DNA of 64,000 bases from DASQPR01 sp963836775 (GCA_963836775.1 CAWIKR010000003.1:1922001-1986000); one strand, 5' to 3'; shown: positions 9,073-19,173, counted from the first letter of the stretch. A program made the numbers and translations. The notes: generated by a model not told the origin, from the sequence alone.

Positions 9073-12000
9073 CAGCCGGCCAGGTGCCCCCAGGCGATCT
9101 CCAGCTCGGTCCACCGGCCCTGGGCCATGACCTCGCCGTCGATCAGGACCAGCACCTTGTCTGCCTGCCGGAGCGCGGCCCGCTTGGAGGTCGAGCCGAT
9201 CACCGTCAGACCGCGGTCCCGCAACGCCTTCCAGAGCGCCAGCTCGGTCGTGACGTCCAGCGCCGATGACACGTCGTCGGCGATCAGCAGCTCGGTCTGC
9301 GGCGCCAGCGCCCGGGCCAGTGCCAGCCGCTGCAGCTGGCCGCCGGAGAGCCGGGTGCCCTTGTGCCCGATGATCAGGCTCAAGCCGGACCCGGCCGAGG
9401 CCAGATCGTGGTCCAGCTGCGCCGTGCTGATGGCGGCCGTCGCCTCCACCTCGTGGCCCAGGGCGATGTTGTCGGCCACCGAACCGGAGAACACGCGCGG
9501 CAGCTGTCCGACATAGCCAACCTGGTTAGGACGCAGGAACAGTTCCGGCTCGGTGACCCGCTCCGAGTTCCACCGCAACGCGCCGGTGTGGTGCACGATC
9601 CCGGCGAGCGCCCGCAGCAGCGACGATTTGCCGGAGCCCACCGGGCCGACGACCAGCACCAGATCGCCTCGCTCGACATCCAGATTGATGCCGCGCGCGG
9701 CCATGGTGCCGTCTTCGTGCACCGCGCTGAAGCCGTCGAGCTCCAGCCGGCGCAAGGGCATCCGCGCGGCCGGCACCGGAGCCGGCGCGATTCCGGCCGA
9801 GATGTCGACGCCCGGGACCGCGGCCGAGTAGTCGGCGGTGCCGGTCATCGCGACGGTGCGCTTGGTCCACACCCGGGCCGAGGGCATCTGCGAGATCAGC
9901 GACGCCGTCGTCCAGGCAAACCAGCGGGCCGCGCCAAGAGTCGAGACCGCCACCAAGGTGGCGCCGGCAGAGAGGTCGCCGGTCAGGTAGAGCGCCCAGG
10001 CACCGATCGGCAGTAGACCGCTGAGGATCGACGGCGTGGATCGTGCCCACACCTGAGTGGCGATCTCGCGGCGTTGCAGGTCACTACGGAGCCGGTCGAG
10101 CTTGGCCAGGTGCGTGAGCACCGGCCGGGTGGCTCCGGCGAGCTTCACCGTGCGGGCGGCGGTCAGCGATGAGACCAGTGCGGTGGCGAACGCGGCGCGG
10201 GCCGCCACGGTGCTCTTCGCCGACCGCGCCAGCCGCGGACCGAACAGGGTCGCGGCCAGGCCGGACAGCAGCATGGTGCCGGCGAAGAACGCGGCCGGCA
10301 CGAACGATCCGGAGATCGCCGTCATCGCCACGATGGTGACCACGCAGGCAAGCTGGTCCACCACGTTGTCGGCGAGGATCACCACGCGTTCGGTATCGCC
10401 GCCCTGCGCGATCACCGCGGCCGGCGTGTGGTCGCTGACCCGGCGCGGGCCGGTCTGGCCGTAGACGAGGCGGAGGCTGATCCGCAGCATCTGGCGCACC
10501 CACCACTCCGGGAACCAGCGACCGGTGAAGTAGGGCACCGGGGCGCTGATCAGCAGGGCGGCCACGATCCCGACGGCCGGCCAGACCAGCGAGCCGGACC
10601 CGTCGACCAAGCTCGACCACAGCCAGGGCAGCGCCGAGCCGTCGATGCCGAGCACCACCATCAGCAGGAACAGTGCCACGGCCGCCAGGCCGTAGCGCGG
10701 GTCGTTGCAGGCCAGCCGGATGATCTCGCGAAATGTACGAGTAGGAGCCAGCTCCGGCATCGGTGGCGGGTCGGACTTCTCCGGGGTCGACATGATCACG
10801 GCCGGCACTTCCGGCACCTGCTCGTCGGGCCGGTCGGCGAGCGCCACGCCACCGCCGCCGGTTCGCACCGCGACCGTGCCCGGGACCGTCACCGCGGACG
10901 CCTCGATGCTGGTGGCCAGCAGCTCGGCGAAGCGTGCCGAGGCGTGCAACGGTCCGGCCTCGACGACCTGGCCGTCGGCGAGGATCACCACCTCGTCACA
11001 GTGCTGCACGGAGGAGAGCCGGTGCGCGATGACGATGCCGATCCGCCCGTCCAAGAGGCGCTCGGTCGCTCGCTGAACTCGCGCCTCAGTCACCGGGTCG
11101 AGCCGGGCGGTCGCCTCGTCCAGGATCACCACCTGCGGGTCCCGGACCAGGATCCGGGCGAAGGCCACCAGCTGCTCCTGGCCGGCGGAGAGCACGTGGC
11201 CGCCGTCACCGAGCCGGGTCTGCAGGCCATCCGGGAGGTCGGCCACCCAGTCGCCGAGTTCCAGCTCGTCCAGCGCCCGGGCGGCGCTGTCGATCAGCTC
11301 CGGATCGAACAGCGCGATGTTCTCCGCCAGCGTGCCCGCCAGGATGTCGGTCCGCTGCGGCACCACCGCGATCCATCGGCGCAGCTTCTCCACGTCGATG
11401 TCGCGCAGATCGGTGCCGGCCAGGAACACCGTGTCGTCGGGCAGGTCGACCGCTCGGGTCAGCACCTTGGCCAGCGTCGACTTGCCGGAGCCGGTCCGCC
11501 CGATCAGCGCGTAGGACCGGCCCTGCACGAAGGTCAGGGTCACGTCCCGCAGTGCCGGCGGCCGGTCGTCATGATTGGCGTACTGGAAGGTGAGGTCACG
11601 CACTTCGAGGTTGCCGGAGCGTGGATCGACACCGTCGGCCTTCTCCTGAGCCGAGTCCCGCAGCAACACCACCCGGCCCCAGGCGCCGAGTGCGTACTGC
11701 AACTCCGGCACCATCCGGCTGACGTGCTCGATCGTGCCGGCGAAGGCCAGCGCGAGCAGCCACACCGCGGTCAGCCGAGCGCCGTCGATCCGGTCGGTGG
11801 CCAGCGCCCAGACGCCGCCGATGACGATCAGGACGACGCTGCCCCGGGTGACACCCGCGGCGATGGCGGTCAGGCGCGCCGACGCGAACCAGACCCGCCG
11901 GCCGCGTTCCAGCACTACCCGGGAGTGCCGGGCGAAGAGCCGCAACACGTACGGCTGAGCGAGGGTGGTGCGCACGTCGTCCTGGCCGTGGATCGACTCC

Positions 12001-12563
12001 TCCATCACGGCGGCCAGATCCGACCAGGCCTCTTCCTCGGCCATCCGGACCGTGGTGATCGCGGCAGCCGGACCGCGCAGCCGCACCACCAGCACGGCCG
12101 TCACGACGAACATGACGATGCCGGCCGGCCACCAGACGAAGATGGCGATCACCGCCGAGAGCACGCCGATCGCGGCTGACTGCGCGATGCGTACGCCCTG
12201 GGCCCGGATCGAGGAGGCGACCTGGTAGACGTCGCTGTCGATGCGGTCCAGCAGCTCGCCCACCGGGGTGGCTTCGAGGGTGGGCAGCGCCTGGCCGAAG
12301 GCGACCCGGCACAGCTGCCGGCGCACGCCCGCGGACCAGTCGGCGGTCAGCCGGGCGACCAGCAGGCCAAGTGCCAGATCGGCCACGACGCCGATCGCCA
12401 ATGAAACGGCGAGCAGCACGAATAGCGCCGTCGTGCGATAGAGCAGCACCGGTCCGGCCAGGGCGGCGGCGGTGGCCTGGCCGGCCGCGCCGAACCCGAC
12501 CAGGGTCAGCACGATGGCCGCCCGCCGGGGCGAGGCGGACCACAGATCTGCGAACAAGCGCAT
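9072..12563 (-). CDS. Fused ABC exporter (TMD-NBD-TMD-NBD)
   Basis: This 1163-residue single-chain exporter equals two ABC half-transporters. TMD1 covers roughly residues 1-310. NBD1 contains the Walker A IGRTGSGKST, signature LSAGQEQLVAFARI and VVILDEATARLD. After a linker comes TMD2 and then NBD2 with Walker A VGPVGSGKSSLL and signature LSGGQLQRLALARAL. NBD2's Walker B ends TELLIADDVSSALD, with Asp where the catalytic Glu is expected, so this site is probably degenerate and NBD1 the hydrolysing one. ATG 12563 was chosen because a GGGGGG run lies upstream; an in-frame ATG at 12629 is possible. The substrate is unknown. Lipid, peptide or drug export is usual for the family. Confidence 0.9.
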   Translation of the reverse strand: MRLFADLWSASPRRAAIVLTLVGFGAAGQATAAALAGPVLLYRTTALFVLLAVSLAIGVVADLALGLLVARLTADWSAGVRRQLCRVAFGQALPTLEATPVGELLDRIDSDVYQVASSIRAQGVRIAQSAAIGVLSAVIAIFVWWPAGIVMFVVTAVLVVRLRGPAAAITTVRMAEEEAWSDLAAVMEESIHGQDDVRTTLAQPYVLRLFARHSRVVLERGRRVWFASARLTAIAAGVTRGSVVLIVIGGVWALATDRIDGARLTAVWLLALAFAGTIEHVSRMVPELQYALGAWGRVVLLRDSAQEKADGVDPRSGNLEVRDLTFQYANHDDRPPALRDVTLTFVQGRSYALIGRTGSGKSTLAKVLTRAVDLPDDTVFLAGTDLRDIDVEKLRRWIAVVPQRTDILAGTLAENIALFDPELIDSAARALDELELGDWVADLPDGLQTRLGDGGHVLSAGQEQLVAFARILVRDPQVVILDEATARLDPVTEARVQRATERLLDGRIGIVIAHRLSSVQHCDEVVILADGQVVEAGPLHASARFAELLATSIEASAVTVPGTVAVRTGGGGVALADRPDEQVPEVPAVIMSTPEKSDPPPMPELAPTRTFREIIRLACNDPRYGLAAVALFLLMVVLGIDGSALPWLWSSLVDGSGSLVWPAVGIVAALLISAPVPYFTGRWFPEWWVRQMLRISLRLVYGQTGPRRVSDHTPAAVIAQGGDTERVVILADNVVDQLACVVTIVAMTAISGSFVPAAFFAGTMLLSGLAATLFGPRLARSAKSTVAARAAFATALVSSLTAARTVKLAGATRPVLTHLAKLDRLRSDLQRREIATQVWARSTPSILSGLLPIGAWALYLTGDLSAGATLVAVSTLGAARWFAWTTASLISQMPSARVWTKRTVAMTGTADYSAAVPGVDISAGIAPAPVPAARMPLRRLELDGFSAVHEDGTMAARGINLDVERGDLVLVVGPVGSGKSSLLRALAGIVHHTGALRWNSERVTEPELFLRPNQVGYVGQLPRVFSGSVADNIALGHEVEATAAISTAQLDHDLASAGSGLSLIIGHKGTRLSGGQLQRLALARALAPQTELLIADDVSSALDVTTELALWKALRDRGLTVIGSTSKRAALRQADKVLVLIDGEVMAQGRWTELEIAWGHLAG

Positions 12564-12679
12564 GCGAAACCCCCCGCGCGGGTCAGCCGGATTTGGAATG
12601 GCCTCCAGATTGCCCTGTCGGGGGGTCATTACTCAACGCATTTATCCGCCGGTGGCGGTCTGGGTGACGGAAATAACCA

Positions 12680-13435
12680 TCAGGTGTCCTTCGCCAGCGC
12701 CACCAGCCGATCCCGGGCGCCATTGAAGACCTGGCCTTCGGCGCATCCGGGCACGCCGCCGACCGGCTGGCAGTCGGTGGACTGCCAGAAGGTGTAGACG
12801 CCCCAGCCGGCCGGCAGGGTGCCGGCGCCGGTGTCCCAGTGCTCGATCGACAGCGGCGAGTGCGCGGCGAAGGTCGAGTTGTTTCCGGTGCACTGCTTCC
12901 AGAACGAGGTGGTCGTGTGAATGACCGCGTACCGCGTGGTCTTGACCTTGTATTCATTGATGAAGCTGTTGATCCAGGTCACCATCGCACTCTGGCTCAG
13001 GCCGTAGCAATAGCCACCGGAGCCGGTGTTCGGCTGCAGGAACAGCTCGCCGGGCAGGGTCATGCCATCGGCCGACCAGGCGCCGCCGTTGGCGGCCAGG
13101 AAGTCGGCCTGCGCCGCGCCGGTGGACAGGTTGGGCTTGGCCAGGTGGTAGGCGCCGCGGATCACGCCCGCGTAATAGGCATTCGGGTAGTTGCTGTTGA
13201 ACGTCGGGTCCTTCACTGTCGTGCCCTCGGTGGCTTTGATGTACGCGTACTGAATGCCGGCGTTATGCGCCGAGGTCCAGTTGATCGTGCCCTGTGCCGA
13301 GTTGACGTCGATGCCGGGTGTCTGGGTGACCGCGGCTGCGAGCCGCGGCGCCGAGCCGGCCTGCACCGCCTGGGCGGTCCCGACGGCGAGCGCGACAGCG
13401 GTGACGGCGCAGACGGCGAACCACTTCTTGTTCAT
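12680..13435 (-). CDS. Secreted GH25 lysozyme (1,4-beta-N-acetylmuramidase)
   Basis: The 251-residue product has a Sec signal peptide (MNKKWFAVCAVTAVALAVG...) and a GH25 barrel. GIDVNSAQGTINW carries the conserved Asp near the N-terminus and YAYIKATEG the conserved Glu. The remaining acidic motif is diverged (SIEHWDTG where many members have LW-A-Y). ATG 13435 has a GAGGAGAAG ribosome site. The gene is 13 bp downstream of the amidase gene on the same strand, so the two form an operon for peptidoglycan cleavage outside the cell. Confidence 0.88.
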   Translation of the reverse strand: MNKKWFAVCAVTAVALAVGTAQAVQAGSAPRLAAAVTQTPGIDVNSAQGTINWTSAHNAGIQYAYIKATEGTTVKDPTFNSNYPNAYYAGVIRGAYHLAKPNLSTGAAQADFLAANGGAWSADGMTLPGELFLQPNTGSGGYCYGLSQSAMVTWINSFINEYKVKTTRYAVIHTTTSFWKQCTGNNSTFAAHSPLSIEHWDTGAGTLPAGWGVYTFWQSTDCQPVGGVPGCAEGQVFNGARDRLVALAKDT

Positions 13436-13448
13436 GCGGCTTCTCCTC

Positions 13449-14141
13449 TCAGGCGCCGAGCAGTGTCGCGACGCGGTCGCGCAGCTCGGGTAGTCGGGAG
13501 TAGAGGACATCGCCGGGGCACTCGGTGGTGGTCACGTAGTCGCGGTGACCGACGATCGAGGCGTAGGGGTCGAGGTGGTAGGCGACGCAGAGCCAGGCGC
13601 AGGTCTGCACCAGCGAGTTGAAGAGCGCGACGGTGGTGTCGTCGGTGACGTAGATACCTTCGTTCTCGATGCCGATGGTGTGGCTGTTCTGATTCGCCGT
13701 CTGGGCACCGACCACCAGGCCGCCCTTGTTGATCATCTCGACACTGCGGTCCCGGCCCTCCATCACGTAGCCGCCGCGGCTGATCGTCAGTTGCTGGCCG
13801 GAGTCGCCCCAGCCGTTGGTGTCCATGTGCAGGTCCTGGATCCAGTGAGAGAGGCGAGCCGCCTGATTCCAGGAGTAGTCGACCGAATTGCCGCTCGCGG
13901 TGTGATGCACCACGATGTGATCGGGCGCCGTGCTGAGCACCTGAACCGGCGACGACGGCGGCCGGGCGCTCCACTCGGCGCGGCTGTAGACCCGCGGCGC
14001 GGTCACGGCGCCGAATAGTTTCGGCGGCGCGATCAACTCGGATGCACTGCCGAGCAGCAATCCGCCGGCCAGCACGCCGGCACCGCTGAGCAGGCGGCGC
14101 CGGCTGAGCGGGTGTGGTGTATGCGAATGCGCATGCGTCAT
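13449..14141 (-). CDS. Tat-exported N-acetylmuramoyl-L-alanine amidase (Amidase_2/PGRP)
   Basis: The 230-residue product has a twin-arginine signal (SRRRLLSGAGVLAGGLLLG) and an Amidase_2/peptidoglycan-recognition domain starting at YSRAEWSARPP. The zinc ligands expected in the family are visible: the first His in IVVHHTASG, the His in GHRDY, and the Cys in TECPGD. The protein would cleave the lactyl-amide bond between MurNAc and the stem peptide. It is the first gene of a two-gene operon with the GH25 lysozyme. The AT-richer 225-bp space up to 14366 must hold the promoters of this operon and of the divergent hydrolase. Confidence 0.9.
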   Translation of the reverse strand: MTHAHSHTPHPLSRRRLLSGAGVLAGGLLLGSASELIAPPKLFGAVTAPRVYSRAEWSARPPSSPVQVLSTAPDHIVVHHTASGNSVDYSWNQAARLSHWIQDLHMDTNGWGDSGQQLTISRGGYVMEGRDRSVEMINKGGLVVGAQTANQNSHTIGIENEGIYVTDDTTVALFNSLVQTCAWLCVAYHLDPYASIVGHRDYVTTTECPGDVLYSRLPELRDRVATLLGA

Positions 14142-14365
14142 CGGGCCTCCCCAGGCTTGGTCAAGTTTCTACATACAAGAGACGCCGAACGAAACTTATT
14201 GTCAATATCGTGATGGCCATCGATTTCCGGGAGAGCCGGGTCAGCCTGTGAGTGCTCGGATTTGTCCAGCTCAGCTGACGTGGGTGGCGGATAATTTGTC
14301 CGGTTGACGGCGCCCGGCACCACTCGTCTGCGGCGCCCGGTCCTGGATCGGAGACGGTTACGGCG

Positions 14366-16348
14366 GTGACGCGGCGACACCGAGTGGCGATGCTGACGGC
14401 GATCGCGCTCGCCGCCGGGCTGGTGGTGGCCGGCCCCGGTGCGGCACCTGGGAGCGCGGCGCCGGTGACCGCGGCGCATTCGGGCGTGGCGCGGGCGCCT
14501 GCGGCATCGGCTCCGTCACCGGCTCGCTGCGTCGTCAAGATCACCGGCTGGGCCGGCTACGACTGCGGCTATATATCAGTGCCGACGAACCATGCCGATC
14601 CGGCGGCCGGCAGCATCCGGCTCGCATACATCCGCCTCCGATCGAGCGCATCGAAGCCGGACACGCCCGTGCTCGACATGTCCGGATCGATCGGCGACGC
14701 CGACTACTACGCGAGCCGGCTGGCACCGCTGTTGCGGGACCGCGACTACGTGTTCCTGGCGCCGCGCGGTTCGAGGTATTCGCAACCGTCGCTGACCTGC
14801 CCATTCGCGACGCCGTCCAGGAGCGACGCGTGGGTCCGGGGAATCGCGCCGGCACAGATCCGCCAGACGGCGCTGCGCACCTGTGCCGACGCCGCCACCG
14901 CGCGCGGGATTGACCTGCGCGACTACGGGATCGGCCCGGCCGCCGACGACTTCGAGGCGGCTCGGGTCGCGTTCGGCTACGCCAGGGTCGACGTAGCTGC
15001 CCAAGGCGACGGCGTGACCGTGGCCGAGCAGGCGTTGCGCCGCCACCCGGGCACCATCGAGGCGGCGATCCTCGACGGCGCCGGGCCGGCACCGGCCGGA
15101 GTGACCGCCCAGCTGGTCGGCCGGGTCGATGCCGACTGTCGCGCCGAGCCGGCCTGCGCCGCGCAATTCCCGGATACTCCGGCCGCGATCGGCCGGCTCT
15201 ATCAGAAGCTGCAGAAGCACCCCGTGGTGCTGGCCGTGCCGGTGGATGGGCGGCCGCAGCCGGTTCGGGTCGACGGCGCAGTGGCAACCGCCGCCATCAT
15301 CGACTCGATGAGCAGCCGCGCCGGGACCGCGCAGATGCCACGACTGGCTGCGCTTGTCGCGGGCGGGATGACCGGCGCTATGGTGCCATATCTGACGGCC
15401 TACCTGTCGCACACCGAATTCGGCCTGGCCGACTACGCGCGACTCTGTGCCGAGGCGCCGGCGCCGAGCCGGCCGGCCAACTCCGCCGGCAGCCCGGCGG
15501 TCGCGGCCGTCGCGGCGAACGCCGCACGCGACCTCGCCGCCGGTTGCGCCGCAGTGCGGCTGCGGCCGGCTCCGGTGCCGAAGGGTGGCACTGCAGTGCC
15601 GCCGATCCCGGTGCCGGCACTCATCGTCACCGGGGGATTGGACCCGGCCGGTGGCGCCGCAGAGTCGGCCCGGCTCGCGGCCGCGATGCCCCGGAGCCGG
15701 AGAATCCAGGTGCCGACCGGAGCCCGGGTCCAATCCGGTGATCCATGCGTGATCGCGGTCGTGGCGGCGTTCCTGTCCCGCCCGGATCGCCAAGCCGGCG
15801 CCTCGTGCCTGGACAGCGAACCGGACCGGCCGCCATTCATCACCGACCGGCAGGTGGTGATGGCGGTGGCCGACGGCCGCCGGATGAGCATGCGGCTGGC
15901 CACCGACCTGTTGCCGATCACCGATGTCCAGCCCGGTGCCGAGCTCCAGCTCGACACGGCGCTGCCACTCGGTGTCGGTCCGATGACCTACACGACGATC
16001 GACGGATCGGAGACGATCACCGGTGAGATCGCCTGGAAGCGGACCGGCCCCGAGCGGATCGCCGCGGAGTGGGAACGGCAGACCCGGGTCACCGCGATCC
16101 CGATGACGAACACTGGCAGCGTGCACGGGATGCCGTACACGGCGGGCCGCGGCAGCGGATCCGGTGGCGAGGTCGCCGTTTCGGTGTTTGCCCGGCCGGA
16201 CGGCAGTTATGTGGTCGCCGGTGTCGCGTCGTCCAAGCCGGTGCCGACCAGCCCGGATCCGCCCGGCCAGGTCGCCGTCGGCAGCGTCGGCCGGACGCTC
16301 GCGGTCGATCTGCCGTACGCACTCCAGACGTTGACCATCGGAGATTGA
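14366..16348 (+). CDS. Secreted alpha/beta-hydrolase-like protein with degraded catalytic triad
   Basis: The 660-residue protein has a signal peptide (residues 1-32) and follows the plan of actinobacterial tripeptidyl-aminopeptidase-like hydrolases: ITGWAGYDCGYISVP at the start, VFLAPRGSRYS (oxyanion-side RG), a helical lid, and ALIVTGGLDPAGG with the acid-position Asp. At the nucleophile elbow, where the family has GGSYG, this protein reads AQGDGVT, so the serine is Asp. The terminal His loop reads PTGARVQSGDPC without His. An extra C-terminal beta-rich region of about 170 residues follows. I read it as a pseudoenzyme or binding protein. Confidence 0.75.
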   Translation: MTRRHRVAMLTAIALAAGLVVAGPGAAPGSAAPVTAAHSGVARAPAASAPSPARCVVKITGWAGYDCGYISVPTNHADPAAGSIRLAYIRLRSSASKPDTPVLDMSGSIGDADYYASRLAPLLRDRDYVFLAPRGSRYSQPSLTCPFATPSRSDAWVRGIAPAQIRQTALRTCADAATARGIDLRDYGIGPAADDFEAARVAFGYARVDVAAQGDGVTVAEQALRRHPGTIEAAILDGAGPAPAGVTAQLVGRVDADCRAEPACAAQFPDTPAAIGRLYQKLQKHPVVLAVPVDGRPQPVRVDGAVATAAIIDSMSSRAGTAQMPRLAALVAGGMTGAMVPYLTAYLSHTEFGLADYARLCAEAPAPSRPANSAGSPAVAAVAANAARDLAAGCAAVRLRPAPVPKGGTAVPPIPVPALIVTGGLDPAGGAAESARLAAAMPRSRRIQVPTGARVQSGDPCVIAVVAAFLSRPDRQAGASCLDSEPDRPPFITDRQVVMAVADGRRMSMRLATDLLPITDVQPGAELQLDTALPLGVGPMTYTTIDGSETITGEIAWKRTGPERIAAEWERQTRVTAIPMTNTGSVHGMPYTAGRGSGSGGEVAVSVFARPDGSYVVAGVASSKPVPTSPDPPGQVAVGSVGRTLAVDLPYALQTLTIGD

Positions 16349-16448
16349 CCGATCACGTCCGAGTGCGAGGACCGGCCCCGGAGCTGGTCCCGGGTAGTGC
16401 CGGCGCCGTCCGGTGGGACGATTCGTAGGCCCAGCCGTATCCACCGGC

Positions 16449-18347
16449 ATGATCAGGCAGAATCGTGTGGTGGCCGATCCGGCGCTGGAGCGCACCAGCA
16501 CCCCGTGGACGACCCGAGACGTCACCGCGCCGCTCCGAGCGTTCCTGCGCACCGAGTCGGGCAGCGCCGGGATCTTGGTCGCTGCCATCGTCGCGGCCCT
16601 GATCTGGGCGAATGTCGACGTCAAGTCCTATGAGTCGGTCTGGAGCGCGGATCTCACGATCCGGCTCGGCAGCTTCGGAGTCACCCGGGATCTGCGGGTC
16701 TGGATCAACAGCGGCCTGATGGCGTTCTTCTTCCTGGTGGTCGGCCTCGAGGCACGCCGCGAGGTGGACCTCGGCGATCTGCGCGACCGGCGGCGACTGC
16801 TGCTCCCGGTTGCCACCGGCTTCATCGCGATGGTCATCCCGATCGGGATCTATCTGGCGATCAACGCCGGAAGTGGCGATCTGGACGGCTGGGGCGTGGC
16901 CATGTCCACCGACACCGCGCTCGCACTTGGCACCCTGTCGCTGCTGGCCCGGCGCCTGCCGGAGCGGATTCGAGTGTTCCTGCTGACCATGTTCGTGGTC
17001 GACGACATCGTCGCGCTGATCGTGATCGCCGTCTTCTACACCGATCAGGTCAGCGTCATGCCGCTGGTCACCGCGGTGCTGGCGTTCGTCGTATTGCTCC
17101 TGGTCAAACGCGCCGGCGTGGACCAACCGGCGATCTACGCGCTGCTCGGGGTCACGGTCTGGGCGGCGTTGCTCGGCAGCGGCATCGATCCGGTGGTGGC
17201 GGGCCTCGCCATCGGCCTGATCGCGACCGCCTACTCCCCGAGCCGGGAGAACTTGGAGGAGGCGACCGGACTGGTGCGGCTCTTCCGCGAGCAACCGACG
17301 CCGGAGCTGGCCCGGTCCGCCGCCGTCGGGCTCACCTCGACCCAGTCGCCGAACGCCCGGCTGCAGCGGTTCTGGCATCCATGGACGAGTTACGTCATCG
17401 TTCCGCTGTTCGGACTGGCGAACGCCGGCATCGTCATCAGCGGCGGGTTCCTGAAGCACGCCTACACGCAGCCGATCACGCTCGGAGTCATCGCGGCCTA
17501 CGTCATCGGCAAGCCACTGGCCGTCGTCGGGACCAGCTGGCTGGTGGCCAAGGTGTCGCGGCGCCGGATCCTGCCGGCCGTGGGCTGGGGCGCCGTCTTC
17601 GGCAGCGGCCTGATCGGCGGCGTCGGCTTCACGGTGTCGTTCCTGATCGCGGCGCTCGCCTTCACCGGCCCCGACCTCGCCGAGGCGAAGCTCGGCGTGC
17701 TGACCGCGGGAGTGATCGCGGCCGGCCTGATGTGGGCCGCCTTCCGGGCGATCGCGGCGCTTCCGGCGCGCCGCCGGGCGCAGGCGCTCCTCGGCACCGC
17801 CGAGCAGCTCGTCGACCTCGAAGAAATGGTGGAGGAGGATCGCGATCACATCCGCGGCCCCGCTGACGCGACGGTCACCGTGGTGGAATACGGCGACTTC
17901 GAGTGCCCCTACTGCGGCAAGGCCGAGCCGGCGGTGCGGGCATCACTGCTGACCGACGCCGACGTCCGGTTTGTCTGGCGGCACCTGCCGCTCACCGACG
18001 TCCATCCGCACGCGCAGCTCGCCGCCGAAGCCGCCGAAGCGGCCGCCGTCCAGGGTGCCTTCTGGGAGATGCACGACCTGCTGCTGTCGCACCAGGAGGA
18101 TCTGACCGGAGCCGACCTGATGGCCTACGCGAAGCAACTCGGCCTCGACGAGGGCCGGTTCCACGAAGACCTCAAGCGGCACGAGTTCTCCGCCCGGGTG
18201 GCCCAGGACGTCGACTCCGCCGACCTCAGCGGAGTCTCCGGGACACCGACGTTCTTCATCAACGGTCAGCGGCACTATGGCGCCTATGACGCCGACACGC
18301 TGACCAAAGCGGTCAAGATCGCCCGAGCCCGGGCTAGTCTCGCGTGA
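16449..18347 (+). CDS. nhaA: NhaA Na+/H+ antiporter fused to DsbA-like thioredoxin domain
   Basis: Residues about 40-430 form the 12-helix NhaA antiporter (INSGLMAFFFLVVGLEARRE, MSTDTALALGTLSLL and the ion-site pair in VVDDIVALIVIAVF). The C-terminal 190 residues are a DsbA/thioredoxin-fold domain with the active site DFECPYCGKAEP and the cis-Pro region GVSGTPTFFING. This fusion is known in actinobacteria. The antiporter uses the proton gradient to expel Na+; the role of the redox domain is unsettled. ATG 16449 was chosen; GTG 16467 is an alternative. The 3' end overlaps the convergent methyltransferase gene by 14 bp. Confidence 0.9.
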   Translation: MIRQNRVVADPALERTSTPWTTRDVTAPLRAFLRTESGSAGILVAAIVAALIWANVDVKSYESVWSADLTIRLGSFGVTRDLRVWINSGLMAFFFLVVGLEARREVDLGDLRDRRRLLLPVATGFIAMVIPIGIYLAINAGSGDLDGWGVAMSTDTALALGTLSLLARRLPERIRVFLLTMFVVDDIVALIVIAVFYTDQVSVMPLVTAVLAFVVLLLVKRAGVDQPAIYALLGVTVWAALLGSGIDPVVAGLAIGLIATAYSPSRENLEEATGLVRLFREQPTPELARSAAVGLTSTQSPNARLQRFWHPWTSYVIVPLFGLANAGIVISGGFLKHAYTQPITLGVIAAYVIGKPLAVVGTSWLVAKVSRRRILPAVGWGAVFGSGLIGGVGFTVSFLIAALAFTGPDLAEAKLGVLTAGVIAAGLMWAAFRAIAALPARRRAQALLGTAEQLVDLEEMVEEDRDHIRGPADATVTVVEYGDFECPYCGKAEPAVRASLLTDADVRFVWRHLPLTDVHPHAQLAAEAAEAAAVQGAFWEMHDLLLSHQEDLTGADLMAYAKQLGLDEGRFHEDLKRHEFSARVAQDVDSADLSGVSGTPTFFINGQRHYGAYDADTLTKAVKIARARASLA

Positions 18348-19173
18348 TCGCTGCCGGTTGTGCCTGGGCAGGTGCCGATCGAACCGCGTAAAGCAGGATG
18401 GATGCGCTCACCGAGACGTTCAGCGAATCGGCTCGGCCGTGCATCGGAACTGTGATCCGGGGCAGGCCACTGTCGAGCCACGGCCGGCTGATGCCGTAGC
18501 GCTCGTTGCCGACGACCAGCGCGGTCCGCCCGGCGAAGGTCATCTCGGAGAATGGGGTCGCGTCCGGCCCGACCGTCGCCAGATAGGTGCGGAACCCGCG
18601 ATCGGCGAGCCAGGTCATCGCCTCGACCGGCTGGTCGAAGTCCAGCACCGGGACCCGCAAGCTCATGCCCCGGCTACCGCGGAACACCTTGGGGTGGCTC
18701 AGGCGGGTCCGCCGGTTGGTCAGCAGCACGGCGGAGCCGCCACAGGCGTCGACGGTGCGCAGCATCGTTCCGAGGTTGCCGGGGATCTCGATGGCGTCGG
18801 CCACCAGCACCGTCGCGTCGCTCGCCAGATCGATGTCAGCCGGCCAAATCGGCAACCGCACCAGCGACACCAGGCCGTCCGGCCGTTCACGGTCGCAGAT
18901 CCGCTCCAGCACCTTCGGTGACACCCGGTACGCGCTGGACGCGCGCGCCGCCACCTCGGCGCCGCGCCGGACCGCCTCGTCCGAGTAGGCCGACTCCGGG
19001 CACCACAGAAACAGATCGACGGTGGCACCGAGGTCGAGCAGGATGTTGTGGGCCCAGAGCCCGTCGGCGACGAAGAGCCGCCGGTGATTCGGTGCGGTGT
19101 TGTTGATGACGTGCCGGAGCTGGCGGATTCGCGGATGCTGCAATCCGATCTGCGGCAGGGTGAGCGTGCGCAC
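18334..19173 (-). CDS. TrmH/SpoU-family RNA 2'-O-methyltransferase
   Basis: The 279-residue protein has an N-terminal substrate-binding domain and a C-terminal SPOUT knot. The three signatures are visible: EIPGNLGTMLRTVDA (motif 1), LVVGNERYGIS (motif 2) and ITVPMHGRADSLNVSVSASILL (motif 3, with the SAM loop). The N-terminal region LPQIGLQHPRIRQLRHVINN resembles TrmH-type tRNA/rRNA methyltransferases that modify ribose 2'-OH. The target RNA cannot be deduced. GTG 19173 was chosen since upstream residues are Arg-rich and non-conserved. Confidence 0.88.
   Translation of the reverse strand: MRTLTLPQIGLQHPRIRQLRHVINNTAPNHRRLFVADGLWAHNILLDLGATVDLFLWCPESAYSDEAVRRGAEVAARASSAYRVSPKVLERICDRERPDGLVSLVRLPIWPADIDLASDATVLVADAIEIPGNLGTMLRTVDACGGSAVLLTNRRTRLSHPKVFRGSRGMSLRVPVLDFDQPVEAMTWLADRGFRTYLATVGPDATPFSEMTFAGRTALVVGNERYGISRPWLDSGLPRITVPMHGRADSLNVSVSASILLYAVRSAPAQAQPAAITRD

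Noticed and set aside
10428..12179. 583-codon open frame antisense to the ABC exporter
   Set aside because: Mirror of the exporter's codon bias; the minus strand carries Walker and signature motifs of both NBDs.
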